The translations under genes and the position numbers were made by a program. From Chrysophaeum taylorii (Eukaryota > Sar > Pelagophyceae > Pelagomonadales > Pelagomonadaceae): 64,000 bases of DNA. Under the pieces are notes generated by a model. It was not told the DNA's origin and searched no databases. It saw only the letters and a list, made by a program, of their open reading frames with translations. Below are positions 10,793 to 21,353 of the stretch, one piece after another. The DNA is taken from assembly GCA_029834535.1 (NCBI GenBank), contig JAQMWT010000005.1:558001-622000 (forward strand). The letters run 5' to 3'. Numbering within the stretch: position 1 is the first letter of the stretch; the number at the start of each line of letters is the position of its first letter.

Positions 10793-12805
10793 ATGGACGC
10801 CATTCGCGCCGCGTTTTTACAAGTCTCGAGCGACGGTCACTCGCTCGGGCGCGAAGAGTGGCCGCAGTTTTTCGAAGCCCTACGTGCAGACGGGATTCTT
10901 CCTCCTCTGGAGGCGCAACAACAACAACATCTATTCTGGGACGCCGGAGAGGAGGGTGGTCCTCCTGCCAGCGTTAGCTACGCCGAGCTTCGGCGCCACC
11001 TCGCGAAGGGCTTCCTAACAACGCATGCACCCGGTACCGCGTACCAGGCGTTGCAGACCACGCGGGCCGCCACCGCGCAGCTCCAGACGATGACGGCCCT
11101 CGTCGGAGAGCCCGAACCTCGTTTGTTGGCGCGCCTCCTCGAGCGCTGCGCGACGATGGATCGCGCGCTAGCCGCGTGCGAGGCCAATCTCCTCGAGACG
11201 TGTCGGCGGGCCGAGTTGAGCCTTGAGGGTGACCGTCTGCGGGCGCTCGTCGGCGACTCTCCGCTCGAAGATCCTCTCGAATGGCAAATCGAGCACGTCA
11301 TCGACGTCGAGCGCCATGCCTCGAGTCGCCGTGTCATCAGCCTCAGCCACATTCGCTACCTTCGAACCGACGACGACAACGACGATCCGTGCGTCGCTAG
11401 TTTTTTTCGGCATCATTTGGCAGTTCGCAGGTGGCTCGTGGCGCAGGGGTGGGCTCGGAGCGAGGGCGTCGCCGTCCGCGAGGCACAGGTCGTCTGCGCC
11501 GACGGCAAGGAGCGCGGCGCGTATGTGGTGGAACTGACGCGGTGCGCTTCGAGAGCCAGAATGGCACTGTGGCACGGCTACGGCGCGTGCCGGAACCTCG
11601 CGGCCGCCCCGCGAAGTGCGCCGCACGCGCTGGGTTGGTTCGACGACCATCCGGGCGACGAGGTGCGCCGTCAGACCACCAAGACGGCGGTAACGCGATT
11701 CGTCTACGAGCGCGTGCGCGCTCAGCCGTTGCGGGCCGAACTGGAACGCGTCGCGCGTCGCGGCGAGAAGACGAAGACGCTCGTCGCGTCGGCGTCGCCC
11801 CTCGTCAGACACTGGCTTCGCGAAGCTCTGACGCGTGCGGTCGAAATTGAGAGCATGGTTACCTACGAGCTCAATGGGGGCGATCGGCCCTTTGGCACAG
11901 CCAACCTCTGGATTGCAGAGCACGGCGCCGCGCTTCGCGTCGGCGGTCTCCGCTGGGGGGACGAAATTACTCGGATCAACGCATCCCGGGCCCTGCGAAA
12001 CCGCACCCGCCAACTCCTCGCCGGCTTTGCCGACGTCGCGGAGGACATCATCTGCGCGCTCTGTCCCAGAGGACCCAAGGCGACGTCCAACAAGCGCTAC
12101 ACCGAGGCCGACGTGTCCGCGGGTATTCTTGTCGTCCCCGGCGAGCACTTCGACGTGATACTCAACGTTCCCCTGGATCCGAGGCTGTGTTGGCGCTACC
12201 CGCGGTTGACTCCTTGCCAGCGCCAAGTCGTCCGCCTCGTCGACCCACCGCCTGAGCCGGGTGCTCCGGTTAAGCTCTGCGACGACGTTGGTGCTCGCCT
12301 CGCGCGCTTGCGCTTTGTTGCCGTCCACCCGGGCGCCACACAACTCACGCTTCGCTGCTCGACGGCCACGGCTGGGCCGCTCTCCTCGCGCACAGCGGCC
12401 TCTAGCGCGCTCCTCACTCTCAGCATCTGCGTGGCCGCGAGCGGCGTCGACGGACCGCTTCGCGCAATTTTACGCTCTTGTCGATTGCTCGCTACTAATT
12501 CGATAGCTCCAGCCCAGTCGCCCCCTCCTCCTGGGTCGACGACGTCGCCTTGGGCGCCGCGCTCGGACGATGCACGGTCTCTCTCCGATGTCGATGCTGT
12601 TGCTCTCACGCCATCTTCCTTGCTCCGGCACGACTATTTCAAGCCGCTGTCCAAGGACGAGCTCGTCCAGGCAATGGCAACTTACGAACGCCTTTTTCTC
12701 GCTGGCGAGGAAGAAAACCAACAACAGCGTGGACGGACCGCCGCTCCCATACGTACTACGAGCAACAAGGGGACACTGGCGCGCGGCGAGCCAAGAATAC
12801 GCTAG
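10793..12805 (+). CDS. Uncharacterised 670-residue protein with degenerate EF-hand-like start
   Basis: One open frame of 670 codons with strong GC codon bias like its neighbours. Residues 1-75 resemble a degenerate EF-hand pair (a helix, a DGHSLGREEW loop, a helix, then a second SYAELRRHL segment) without full calcium ligands. The middle, about residues 100-330, is helical and basic. Two stretches, about 345-450 and 450-565, look like beta-sandwich modules (for example RFVAVHPGATQLTLRC). Near the C-terminus, RHDYFKPLSKDELVQAMATY is a helical segment followed by a Q-rich basic tail. No transmembrane segment or signal peptide is evident. I do not recognise the family. It shares a 74-bp divergent promoter with the MFS transporter, so coordinated expression is possible but unproven. 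Confidence 0.7.
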   Translation: MDAIRAAFLQVSSDGHSLGREEWPQFFEALRADGILPPLEAQQQQHLFWDAGEEGGPPASVSYAELRRHLAKGFLTTHAPGTAYQALQTTRAATAQLQTMTALVGEPEPRLLARLLERCATMDRALAACEANLLETCRRAELSLEGDRLRALVGDSPLEDPLEWQIEHVIDVERHASSRRVISLSHIRYLRTDDDNDDPCVASFFRHHLAVRRWLVAQGWARSEGVAVREAQVVCADGKERGAYVVELTRCASRARMALWHGYGACRNLAAAPRSAPHALGWFDDHPGDEVRRQTTKTAVTRFVYERVRAQPLRAELERVARRGEKTKTLVASASPLVRHWLREALTRAVEIESMVTYELNGGDRPFGTANLWIAEHGAALRVGGLRWGDEITRINASRALRNRTRQLLAGFADVAEDIICALCPRGPKATSNKRYTEADVSAGILVVPGEHFDVILNVPLDPRLCWRYPRLTPCQRQVVRLVDPPPEPGAPVKLCDDVGARLARLRFVAVHPGATQLTLRCSTATAGPLSSRTAASSALLTLSICVAASGVDGPLRAILRSCRLLATNSIAPAQSPPPPGSTTSPWAPRSDDARSLSDVDAVALTPSSLLRHDYFKPLSKDELVQAMATYERLFLAGEEENQQQRGRTAAPIRTTSNKGTLARGEPRIR

Positions 12806-13439
12806 TGGTGCGGCGAGTCCGTGCTAAATATACTCTCTGGCTGATCGCCCCAACCCAACATTTGGTAATCGCACCACCCTGCTCCGTAACTCCGAGGCCG
12901 AGGCTTCCCTCAAGCTTACTATGTGCACAATGGGGGAGCGCGGTCACGGCGCGAGTTTAGAACGTGGTCACGAAGTCAGGAAGTTTGCTGTTTGTTTCTT
13001 TGCGCGCTGTGTCACTCACACTCGGCTTGCTAGAACTTCAGGTTTTTGGTACTCAAGGCACTAGAATCCATCTAGGCGGACTCCTGGATGCCAACGACCT
13101 TCTTCGATGATCGCTGTCGCGTGACATCTACGTAGCGAACCTGATTCGCAGTAATCAGCCAGCCGCTCTATCGTCAACAAGCGCGAGCATTTCATTCAAA
13201 AGGCCCGAACCGAGCAGCGGCCGGAGAGAGAGAGGAAGCAGCGTCGATAATTCCAGCGTCGATTCTCTCTCGCGATAGATAGGCAGCCTGGTAAGCAATG
13301 CAGCCACGCGTGGTAGACTTGAGCTGACTCCGCGAGCGTCGTTTCGAAGTTCCGAAGAAAAACAGCGCGAAGAAGGTTATTATTGATGCGCCTGCGTTTG
13401 CAGGAAGGCGCGTTGTCCCTCTCTTGGAGTAAGAATGAC
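12806..13439. other. Intergenic between 10793 gene and channel relic
   Basis: No supported gene. A short repeated phrase (CGTCGAT near 13242 and 13257, linked by ctctct and AGAGAG runs) is present. The right end grades into the decayed channel sequence on the minus strand. Confidence 0.35.
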
Positions 13440-15170
13440 CCGGCGACGTGGTACGGCGGGAGTGGGAAAGCCGACGATTGTATTGTCGTCGCGGGTCCTT
13501 TGGCAGGCGGCGTAGAATTCGACTATATTTGAGACGAAGTTATGCGGTGCGCAGAAGAGATTCTCGATCGTCAGGAAAATCGTCAAGGGAAGTGAGGAGG
13601 TCATTTTTGGTGATGAACTCAAGGGAAACGTTGTCGACGGCTTTTAACTCTGCTGAAAAAAACATGAAGCACCGAAGAGACCGCCATCGTCACCAAAGTA
13701 TGCACCTGCTCCCATGACGACACCAAGCTACTTCGACGGTGGCGAGTCGCCAGATTTTTCGCTGCTGACGGTCAAATGGCGATTTTCCCGATGATGACGA
13801 GATGCGGCGCAGTCGCCACGGTCCCGGCGTTGAGGATATGAGTTCGCTCGGGACGGTGATTCGAGGTTGCAAGAGGATGACGGCATCTGCGACGAAGGCG
13901 TTCGGCTTGCCGTGGAAGACGGACAGAAATCTTAGCGATGAGCTTTTTTGCCTCGAGATGACGCACGAGGATGCGATGCAATGGCTTTGAGAGAGTGCGT
14001 GGCGACGAACTTTGACGCCTTGGTTGTCCTCGTTGCGCCAGTGATGTACGTCCTCAAAGTGTCGCCCGTTTTTCCATGAATCGCCACCGCGAGGTGCGCA
14101 GCGCGCCGGGATTTTGTACTTGTGTGCAAAACTGGAGTGGCGCTCACGAGTTGTTGCGCACGAGTGTACGCCTGTTCAGGACCCGCGTACGCCATTTAAA
14201 ATTTGAAGACCTGTCGTAAAACATCGTGCCGACGCTTGAGATGATCAACGAGATCCAGGTGACACCAGCAACGATGAGGAATGACGCAAACAGCATTTTG
14301 TTCTGGTTGAGGGGCACAATGTCGTCATAGCGGACGACGGTTGACGTGCTCTGAAGGACCCAGTACATGGAGGTAGTGTACATAAAATAGGGGCCGATGC
14401 CTTTGCGATAGTTCGAGCTTTGCATCCAAATACACCGGAGCGAATGGTCGCTCATGGAGATAGTAGACTCTTGGCAGTCCTTCGTCTTCATTTTAATACG
14501 AAACACCGAGGTTGTTGTACCGAAAGCAAGCGACAAGATGCGCACCGATGAGCGCGCCGACGATGATTTCAGCTGTGGGGTGTCGTTTGTCGCTTCAGCG
14601 CGAAGGAGAAACGCACCGAACCTGTGTTGAGCTGGACATAGACGATGGCCCGCTGAAAACGCTGTCCTTGCCGTAGGAGCGAATGAGTTTGAAATCGCGG
14701 ACGTAACGAAAGAGTCTAGGTATTTTGGCGGCTTTGGACAGGCGGCCAAGGCGTTCTCGCGATGATCGGTTCCAAGATCAATTCGTACGGCACGGTGCTG
14801 CGAAGACAGGTTGTTGTTGTTTGGGTCCAGTTTTGGTTCATGACGTACGCGCGTCGAGGTCGATCAAGAAATAGCTGCGTACATAGTATGCGGCGATCTT
14901 GGCGGGGTCAAAGACGAAATTAACCGCCTTTCTAGTAGGCCGCAACGAAGGAGAGGACGATGTCAAGTGCGAACGAAAGAGGCGGTCAAGACGACTTCAA
15001 AGTGCGTGTAGCGCCGCCTCGACAAAGAAGCCGACGTGGTACGGCACGTTGGTCATCACGACGAGCACATAGGTCGCGGCGTCCAACGTCAGCCTAAGCC
15101 TCGAGCCCGGCGCGATGATCCACCATGGTTGGTCGACAATCGGCTCCTGCTCGAGGCATTTTTTATTTTC
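13440..15170 (-). pseudogene. Decayed voltage/cyclic-nucleotide-gated channel
   Basis: Pieces of a six-helix channel lie in order on the minus strand but in shifting frames. Near 15160-15010 a PWWIIAPGSRLRL block leads into an S1-like LDAATYVLVVMTNVPY and a GFFVEAAL segment. At 14975-14945 is LDIVLSFVAA (S2). At 14930-14840 are VFDPAKIAAYY and RSYFLIDLDAR (S2-S3 linker and S3). The longest surviving frame (14749-14144) holds the pore region: YWVLQSTSTV followed by an altered filter (V-R-Y-D-D in place of the usual G-Y-G-D), then S6 and a basic C-linker. Downstream, 13990-13500 keeps cyclic-nucleotide-domain fragments (VPSELI, HLVIIGKIAI, LEFITKNDLLTSL) in different frames. Several frame changes, internal stops and loss of filter glycines mark it as a relic. 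Fragment order matches CNG/EAG/HCN-type channels; the exact subfamily is uncertain. Confidence 0.75.
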
Positions 15171-15356
15171 GCGGGTGGAAGGAAAGCGGGGGTCGTCCGT
15201 CGGGCTTGGTGATCGTCGTCGTCAACGACGAAAAAGTAGAGACGACGACGAGTCGCTTGCGGCGTACGGGCTGGGCGGCCTGCTGTTCATGACGAGGCAG
15301 CAGCAGTATAGACATATTAAATTTTGCCACGCCCCAACACACGACGTATCAGGGTA

Positions 15357-17180
15357 ATGATGATGATGACGGTCGGCGTCTTGATATGGGTGGTCGGCGT
15401 GGCGAGTGGGCTGCGCGAGCGGCCGGAGTGGCGCGCCCTCGAGGCGCACGCGGAGGAAATGAAGGCGACGCACCTGCGCGAGCTCGTGGAGGACGAGGAG
15501 CGGTGCGCGCGACTGTTTCTGGAGGGTCCCTGCGGTCTTGTCGTGGACTACGCGCGACAGAAGGTGACGACAAGGACAATGGAGTTGCTTTTCGGGCTCG
15601 CGAAGTCGTGCGAGGTAATGGCGAAGCGGGATCGGATGATGCGCGGCGAGCGCATCAACACGTCCGAAGACCGGGCGGTCCTACACGCGGCGCTGCGGTC
15701 CTCGAGAGATTCGAGAGTCGAGGCGGTGGTCGAAAAAATCCTAAAATTCGCCGAGGGCGTGAGGTCGGGGGATCTGCGGACGGCGGCAGGGGATGCGTTC
15801 GCGGCCGTCCTCGTCGTGGGCATCGGCGGCTCGCAGCTGGGTCCCGAGTTTGTGGTGCGCGCGCTCGAAGACGCGAGATTGGAGACGCGCTTCCTCGGGA
15901 ACGTCGACGCGTTCGAGGTCGCAACGCGCGGCCTCGACCCCCGGAGGACGTTGGTCGTGGTGAGCTCAAAGTCGTTCACCACGACCGAGACGATGCGGAA
16001 CGCCGAGCGCGCCAAGGCGTGGCTCGGGGGAGGCGACGTTTCTGACCGCGTCGTCGGGTGCTCGGCGTCTCGAGAGAAGGTCGAGGCCTTTGGCGCGTCG
16101 CGGCTCTTCGAGTTTTGGGACTGGGTTGGTGGCCGCTTCTCGGCCACGGCCTCCCCGGGGCTCCTGCCGCTCGCCCTCGCCGCTGGCGCCGACGCCGCGC
16201 GGAAATTCCTAGACGGCGCCGCGGCCGTCGACGCGCACTTCGCGGAGGCGCCGCTCGAACGCAACGTCCCCGTCGTTCTCGCGCTCCTCGGGGTTTGGAA
16301 TAAAAATTTCCTCGATCTTTGCTGCCGCGCCGTCGTCCCGTACGCCGCGCGCCTCGCGCGCTTCCCGGCCCACGTCCAGCAGCTCGAGATGGAATCCAAC
16401 GGCAAGTCGGTCGGCGCGAACGACCACCGCCAACTCGACGTCCCCGCGGGCGAGATCGTGTTTGGCGAGCCTGGCACCGGTAGGCTCTCGGCGTGCGCGG
16501 CTTCATTTTTTGTCTGCAGACGCCCAGCACTCCTTCTTCCAGTTCTTGCACGCGGCTAGCCCCGTCCCCGTTGACTTTGTCGGTTTCTTGAGAGGGACGG
16601 ACGCGGCCGCGCACGACGACCTCTCGGCAAACTTGTTCGCGCAGTAAGCAAGTTCCGGCGAGATTTGATGATTATTAGGGACCAACGTGGTCGCAGGCCC
16701 GACGCCCTCGCCATCGGGACTCCTGAGGACGGGACCTTGCCGCCCTACAAGCGCTTTGCCGGCGATAGACCCTCGCTCACCATCCTCTTCCCCCGACTCG
16801 AACCGCGCTCGGCGCGTTGCCCGTTTCGCGACAACAACTTTCCGACTAACCATCCCAGGTTGGGGCGCTCCTCGCGCTTTACGAACATCGCACGGCGGTC
16901 CAGGGGTGCGTGCGTGCTTTTCCCCTTTCTTCTTCGACGATGGTATGCCAGGTGGCTCTGGGGCATCAACAGCTGGGATCAAATGGGCGTCGAGCTTGGG
17001 AAAACGCTCGCCGCGACCATCCGCGCGCACATCCAGGCCGCCAAGTCCTCTTCCACAACAGACGGCGTCGTTGCACAACCGGCTCCTGCGATGATGAACC
17101 CGTCGACAAGAAGACTCCTCGACATTTACGCTCGCGCGAACCGCGATGATCGCGGCGGCTCGTCGTTATCATCATCCTGA
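15357..17180 (+). CDS. GPI: Glucose-6-phosphate isomerase
   Basis: Interconverts glucose-6-phosphate and fructose-6-phosphate. Five exons are inferred: 15357-16479, 16520-16643, 16697-16811, 16859-16905 and 16952-17180. All phases fit and the product is 545 residues, the normal size. Family landmarks are VVGIGGSQLGP, SKSFTTTETM, WDWVGGRFSA, QLEMESNGKS, GEIVFGEPGTG joined across intron 1 to DAQHSFFQFLH, then FAQPDALA, YEHRTAVQG and WGINSWDQMGVELGK. Introns are 40, 53, 47 and 46 bp. Intron 3 appears to use a GC donor (TCG|GCGCGT), the only choice that keeps phase. Translation from the first of four ATGs gives MMMMTVGVLIWVVGVASG, a signal-peptide-like leader, so plastid or ER routing is possible. 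The body of the enzyme is certain; the leader and the intron-3 donor are less so. Confidence 0.92.
16812..16858 (+). other. Putative GC-AG intron in GPI
   Basis: Forty-seven bases between exon ends TCG and GTTGGG. Removing it joins LFPRLEPRS to VGALLALYEH in phase. The nearest GT (16816) would shift frame, so a GC donor is inferred. Confidence 0.6.
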
Positions 17181-17548
17181 GGAGGAGGAGGAGGAGGAGG
17201 AGGCTCGCGGGCATTGTAGTCTTCATGTTTGTCTGCATCGTGTATTGTGATGGTGAAGACAATAATTATGATAATATATTTGTGGGATCTCGCTTCATCT
17301 TATGGTCACACTCCGGTCGGTAGAGAGCCACTACCCACAGACACGGACGTGGAAATCACCGTCGTCGTCGTCGACATATATCGTGCAATAGAAGTGCAAA
17401 AAAAAAAAAAGAGAGAAGTATGGTGGCAGACACGCAAGGGGAAAAAGAGAAGAAGAAGGAGGTCCGGTCGTCGTCGTCGTCGTCGTCTCAAAAAGAGGCA
17501 TAAAAAAACGGCCGCAAGACAATACGAGACGAGGAACGTTGCACGACG
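17181..17548. other. Convergent 3' region between GPI and bZIP genes
   Basis: Both flanking genes end here. Contains a (GAG)n tract directly after the GPI stop (about 17180-17202), an A run at 17399-17410 and a (GTC)n tract near 17468-17486. No gene seen. Confidence 0.45.
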
Positions 17549-19072
17549 TCAGAGACGCGACGCGGAGGGCGCGGACATTTTGATATTTCTGACGAGGCGG
17601 GCGTACTGGATCCAGGCGCCGACTTCGAGCCAGAGATCGGTCTGGGAATGGGCTCGATCGTTGGCATCCGGGACAAAGCCCCACGAGCCGAGGTCGACCT
17701 CGCTGGGCGGCACGAGGAGCTGGATAAAGTCATCGCTCGTTCGGAAAGAGGCGTCGTCACTGGAGCCCGAGGGAAGCGAGAGGAGCGCACCGTGTGGTCG
17801 GCGCTCCTCGTCGGGGCCATAGCTGTCGTCGCTCCGCCCAAAAACGCCGGCGGCCGACGAACAGACGACGTACGAGGTCGCGTCGTTCGACGACCCGCGA
17901 TAAGGCGCGAGGCTCTCCAATTTGTCTTCTCGGGACCGCGGGCGCTCGGCGGTCGCGTTGCCATGCGCGATCGCCTTGGCCCCGCGGAGGTTATACGAGT
18001 GCCGCGTGCGGTTGTCGTAGCCGTCTTCGAGGAGCTTGGGGCGGCGCGCGGCGACCTCGACCGAGGGAGGCTCGGGGGTCTTCACGGGAAAGGTGAAGAG
18101 TTCGCGCGCGACGTCGCGCTCGTAGACCCAGGCGGCCGCCGCCGCCTCCGGGCTGCCGTCGGGGAGGTAGGCGAGGACGTCCGACTTGATGACGTCGGGC
18201 TTGATGACGTCGTGGTCGTCGTCGTAGGGAGCGTCCGAAAGGAGCGCGCGTCGCGGAGGCGTGCGCTGGAGCTCGAATGTTCGGGGCTGGTCGCGGCCGG
18301 GAGTGGAAATGAGAGCGACGCACGAGACGGCCGTGAGGAGCGCGGCGGCGGCGCGCGTAGGGCCCTTGCGTCTTTTTCGCGACTGCGTCGAGTCGTCCGA
18401 GTCGCTCGATTCGTCGGTACCGTCGACCGAGACGACAGATACCTGCAGCTTGGACCGGAGACCCGCGTTCTCGTCCCGGAGGGTCTGGACTTGGGCCTTG
18501 AGTTTTTCGATCTCGTCGTCGCGCTCGCGCACCAACCCTTCGAGATGGTCGACGTATGCCTTCTTCCGCTCGCGATGGAGCTGCGCCGACATCCGGTTCC
18601 GGATCAGTCGCCGCTGCTTTTTGTCCTCCTTGCTCTCCGCTTTCATCTCCTCCTGCGGCGACTGCTGTTGCTTGTTCTGGAGAGCGGCCTTGCGGTCTGC
18701 TCGCTTCGTTTTGCTCGCCTTCTTCTTCTCCTCGGCCGACGACAGGGCGCGAGACTCCGATGACGACGACGAAGATTCCTCCTGCTTGACCACCACAACC
18801 GCAGGCAAACCCGCCACCTCTCTCTCTTCTCCTCCTCTTTTTTCTTCTTCTTCTTCTTCTTCTTCTTCGAGGACGGGCAAGACCGCCGCGTCATCGATCA
18901 TGCGGGCGTCTTCGTCGTCGTCGTCGTTGCCAAAGCTGGGCACCACCGCGGGCTCCAAGTCGAGGTCGTCGGCCAAGATCGACTCGAGCATCGAGAGCGT
19001 CATCGCGTCGTCCGGCTCGATGATCGGCGTATCGTCGGCGGCCACCACCATGACGTCGGAAGAAGTCATCAT
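17549..19072 (-). CDS. Membrane-tethered bZIP transcription factor, ATF6/bZIP28-like
   Basis: About 507 residues from the first of two ATGs at 19072. The N-terminal half is acidic, with a run of Glu near residues 70-80, resembling an activation domain. The bZIP follows at about residues 150-215: the basic region has the N-x7-R signature (NRMSAQLHRER) and a leucine-type heptad runs through VDHLEGL and IEKLKAQV. A basic stop (SRKRRKGPTR) precedes one hydrophobic segment, AAALLTAVSCVALIS, at about 242-258. Beyond it lies RRALL, close to the Site-1-protease RxxL-type site of ATF6 (RRHLL in mammals), then a luminal-like domain. This order, bZIP-TM-RxxL-lumen, is that of ER-stress factors released by regulated proteolysis (family knowledge); the role here is inferred. 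It is head to head with the CCT beta gene. Confidence 0.82.
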   Translation of the reverse strand: MMTSSDVMVVAADDTPIIEPDDAMTLSMLESILADDLDLEPAVVPSFGNDDDDEDARMIDDAAVLPVLEEEEEEEEEKRGGEEREVAGLPAVVVVKQEESSSSSSESRALSSAEEKKKASKTKRADRKAALQNKQQQSPQEEMKAESKEDKKQRRLIRNRMSAQLHRERKKAYVDHLEGLVRERDDEIEKLKAQVQTLRDENAGLRSKLQVSVVSVDGTDESSDSDDSTQSRKRRKGPTRAAAALLTAVSCVALISTPGRDQPRTFELQRTPPRRALLSDAPYDDDHDVIKPDVIKSDVLAYLPDGSPEAAAAAWVYERDVARELFTFPVKTPEPPSVEVAARRPKLLEDGYDNRTRHSYNLRGAKAIAHGNATAERPRSREDKLESLAPYRGSSNDATSYVVCSSAAGVFGRSDDSYGPDEERRPHGALLSLPSGSSDDASFRTSDDFIQLLVPPSEVDLGSWGFVPDANDRAHSQTDLWLEVGAWIQYARLVRNIKMSAPSASRL

Positions 19073-19148
19073 AATATATATCGCCGCTGCTTGTTCGACG
19101 AAGGACCTGGTACCTTCTTCTTCCGGCGGCCGTTTACGTGTGAAAATT

Positions 19149-19162
19149 TTGGGACGTCCCAA
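19149..19162. promoter_or_regulatory. Palindrome with ACGT core in bZIP/CCT divergent promoter
   Basis: TTGGGACGTCCCAA is a perfect 14-bp palindrome centred on GACGTC, a classic bZIP-type ACGT core, within the 172 bp separating the two start codons (19072 and 19245). It could allow bZIP control of either gene, including autoregulation. Short palindromes arise by chance, so this is only suggestive. Confidence 0.4.
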
Positions 19163-19244
19163 GAAAAAGTAAACGGACCAGTTTTCGCCCGAGGGACAAC
19201 GGACGACGACCGCTTTTATTCTTTCGCGACGAAGAGACACGACG

Positions 19245-20831
19245 ATGGGCGACCACATTCTTTCCGACGAGGCGGAGGTGGAGAAGGGCGAGAACGCGCG
19301 GATGTCGTCGTTCGTGGGGGCCATCGCCATTGCCGACCTGGTGAAATCGACCTTGGGACCCAAGGGCATGGACAAGATCCTGCAGTCGGCGTCGTCGCGC
19401 GATCACAAGATCGAGGTAACAAACGACGGCGCGACGATTCTCAAGTCGGTGCACGTGGAGAACGCGGCGGCTAAAATTTTGGTTGACATCGCGAAGACGC
19501 AGGACGAGGAGATCGGGGACGGGACAACGAGCGTCGCCGTGCTGTGCGGCGAACTACTGCGAGAAGCCGAGAAGCTCGTCGACGCGCGCATTCATCCGCA
19601 GACCATCGCGGCGGGGTGGAGGCTCGCGGCGAAGATCGCCAAGGAGGATCTTGATCGCGCGGCGGTCAAGAAGGAGGACGACGCCTCCTTCGAGGCGGAG
19701 CTCGTCGAGGTCGCCAAGACGACGCTCTCGTCGAAGCTCGTGCTGTACGAGAAAGAGCACTTCGCGCGGCTCGCCGTGGACGCCGTCCTCCGGCTCCACG
19801 GCTCGGACAACTTGGACTACATCCAGGTCCTCAAGAAACCTGGAGGCTCGCTCAAGGACTCGTTCCTCGCCGAGGGTTTCGTGCTCGACAAGAAGATCGG
19901 GATCGGCCAGCCGAAACGCGTCGAGAACGCCAAGGTTCTCGTCGCCAACACGCCCATGGACACCGACAAAATCAAGATCTACGGGGCCCGCGTCAAGGTC
20001 GAGTCCCTCAGCAAGGTCGCCGAGATCGAGCAGGCCGAGAAGGACAAGATGGCCCACAAGGTCGCTCGCATCTGCGACCACGGCATCAACGTCTTCATCA
20101 ACCGCCAGCTCATCTACAACTATCCCGAGGAACTCTTCGCCAAGCGCGGCGTCATGGCGATCGAGCACGCCGACTTCGAGGGCGTCGAGCGCCTCGCCGC
20201 CGTCCTCGGCGCCGACATTTGTTCGACTTTCGAGCGTCCCGACCTCGCGACGCTCGGCACGTGCGACCTCGTCGACGAGGTCATGATTGGCGAAGACAAG
20301 CTCATCCGCTTCTCGGGCTGCAAGAGCGGCGAAGCCTGCACCATCGTCCTCCGCGGCGCCTCCACTCACGTCCTCGACGAGGCCGAGCGCTCGCTCCACG
20401 ACGCCCTCTGCGTCCTCACGCGCTGCGTCGCCGACACCAGGACTGTCCCGGGCGGAGGCTGCACCGAAGTCCGCATGGCCCGCGCAATCGACCTCGAGGC
20501 CCCAAACATACCCGGCAAAAAAGCTCTCGCGATGGAGGCTTTTGCCAGGGCGCTTCGCGCCATCCCCGCCATCATCGCCGACAACGGCGGCTACGATTCC
20601 TCCGAGCTCGTCTCCAGACTCCGCGCCGCCCACGCCGCCGGGAAAAACCTCGCAGGACTCGACATGACCAACGGTGACATCACTCTCGACATTACCAAGC
20701 TCGGCGTCCGCGAGTCCGCGAAATCCAAGCAACACGTTCTCTCCGCCGCTGCCGAGGCCGCCGAGATGATCCTCCGAGTCGACGACATCATCAAGTGTGC
20801 TCCAAGAAAGCGCGAAGAAGAACAGTACTGA
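19245..20831 (+). CDS. CCT2: T-complex protein 1 subunit beta (CCT chaperonin)
   Basis: 528 residues, single exon, from ATG at 19245. One subunit of the cytosolic hetero-oligomeric TRiC/CCT ring that folds actin, tubulin and other proteins using ATP. Group II chaperonin signatures are present: [34 protein letters not shown] and the catalytic GDGTTS near residues 90-95, plus [12 protein letters not shown] late in the protein. Beta-subunit identity rests on the N-terminal block ([15 protein letters not shown] with [11 protein letters not shown]), [11 protein letters not shown], and the end [12 protein letters not shown]. Length matches the family. The gene is intact and highly GC-biased. Its promoter is shared with the ATF6-like bZIP gene on the other strand. 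Confidence 0.95.
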   Translation: MGDHILSDEAEVEKGENARMSSFVGAIAIADLVKSTLGPKGMDKILQSASSRDHKIEVTNDGATILKSVHVENAAAKILVDIAKTQDEEIGDGTTSVAVLCGELLREAEKLVDARIHPQTIAAGWRLAAKIAKEDLDRAAVKKEDDASFEAELVEVAKTTLSSKLVLYEKEHFARLAVDAVLRLHGSDNLDYIQVLKKPGGSLKDSFLAEGFVLDKKIGIGQPKRVENAKVLVANTPMDTDKIKIYGARVKVESLSKVAEIEQAEKDKMAHKVARICDHGINVFINRQLIYNYPEELFAKRGVMAIEHADFEGVERLAAVLGADICSTFERPDLATLGTCDLVDEVMIGEDKLIRFSGCKSGEACTIVLRGASTHVLDEAERSLHDALCVLTRCVADTRTVPGGGCTEVRMARAIDLEAPNIPGKKALAMEAFARALRAIPAIIADNGGYDSSELVSRLRAAHAAGKNLAGLDMTNGDITLDITKLGVRESAKSKQHVLSAAAEAAEMILRVDDIIKCAPRKREEEQY

Positions 20832-21353
20832 GCTTGAGTTTGATTTTGAGCTTGAGCTCTCTCCCCCCGCGCCGCCTTCCCTACTTCCCTCTTTCATCAT
20901 CAAAAGGGGGGCGCCGCCACTTCTACAACACCCCCATTCCTTCCTGCGACGTCGTCCTCTCGTCGTTACGGCCCTCTCTCTCTGTCACCCTTCGTGGCGC
21001 CTTTTAATAGTAGCACTGGTTAGACTAGCACCCCCCGCATTACATTATTATTCGATTGCGAATTCTCGAGACCTTGCTCCTGGATATCGCTCTCCCTTTC
21101 GAATTTTTCTTGTAAGCAGCGTTGGCGGTGACCTCGGCGCATAGGGGGCACCGCATGCGCCGAGGTCGCCGCAGACCAAAAGGACGTACTCATCGCGCCA
21201 TGCATGATTTTCGCCGTAAACTCTATGTACGCGTTGTTGTGGGACAGGAGGAGCCAGTAAAGAAGCGATATTGGTGTTTTACATGGTCGACTGACTGACT
21301 GCTAAGAGAGGGGGGGTGCAAAGTCGACGCAGTTCATCGGCTCGGAGTGGGCC
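20832..21353. other. Intergenic between CCT2 and the hAT element
   Basis: 3' flank of CCT2, pyrimidine-rich near 20850-21000. Holds the hairpin at 21124-21173 (separate entry). No coding sequence supported. Confidence 0.4.
21124..21173. other. Strong inverted repeat (17-bp stem)
   Basis: The arm at 21126-21142 (CGGTGACCTCGGCGCAT) pairs with 21155-21171 with a single mismatch, leaving a 12-base G/C-rich loop. It could be a structured RNA, transcript-end hairpin or a remnant of an inverted-repeat element. Confidence 0.45.

Noticed and set aside
14144-14749. 201-codon frame as a new gene
   Set aside because: It is the longest surviving fragment of a decayed channel, with matching fragments on both sides in other frames.
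19554-20903. 449-codon minus-strand frame opposite CCT2
   Set aside because: Mirror frame of a certain chaperonin gene.
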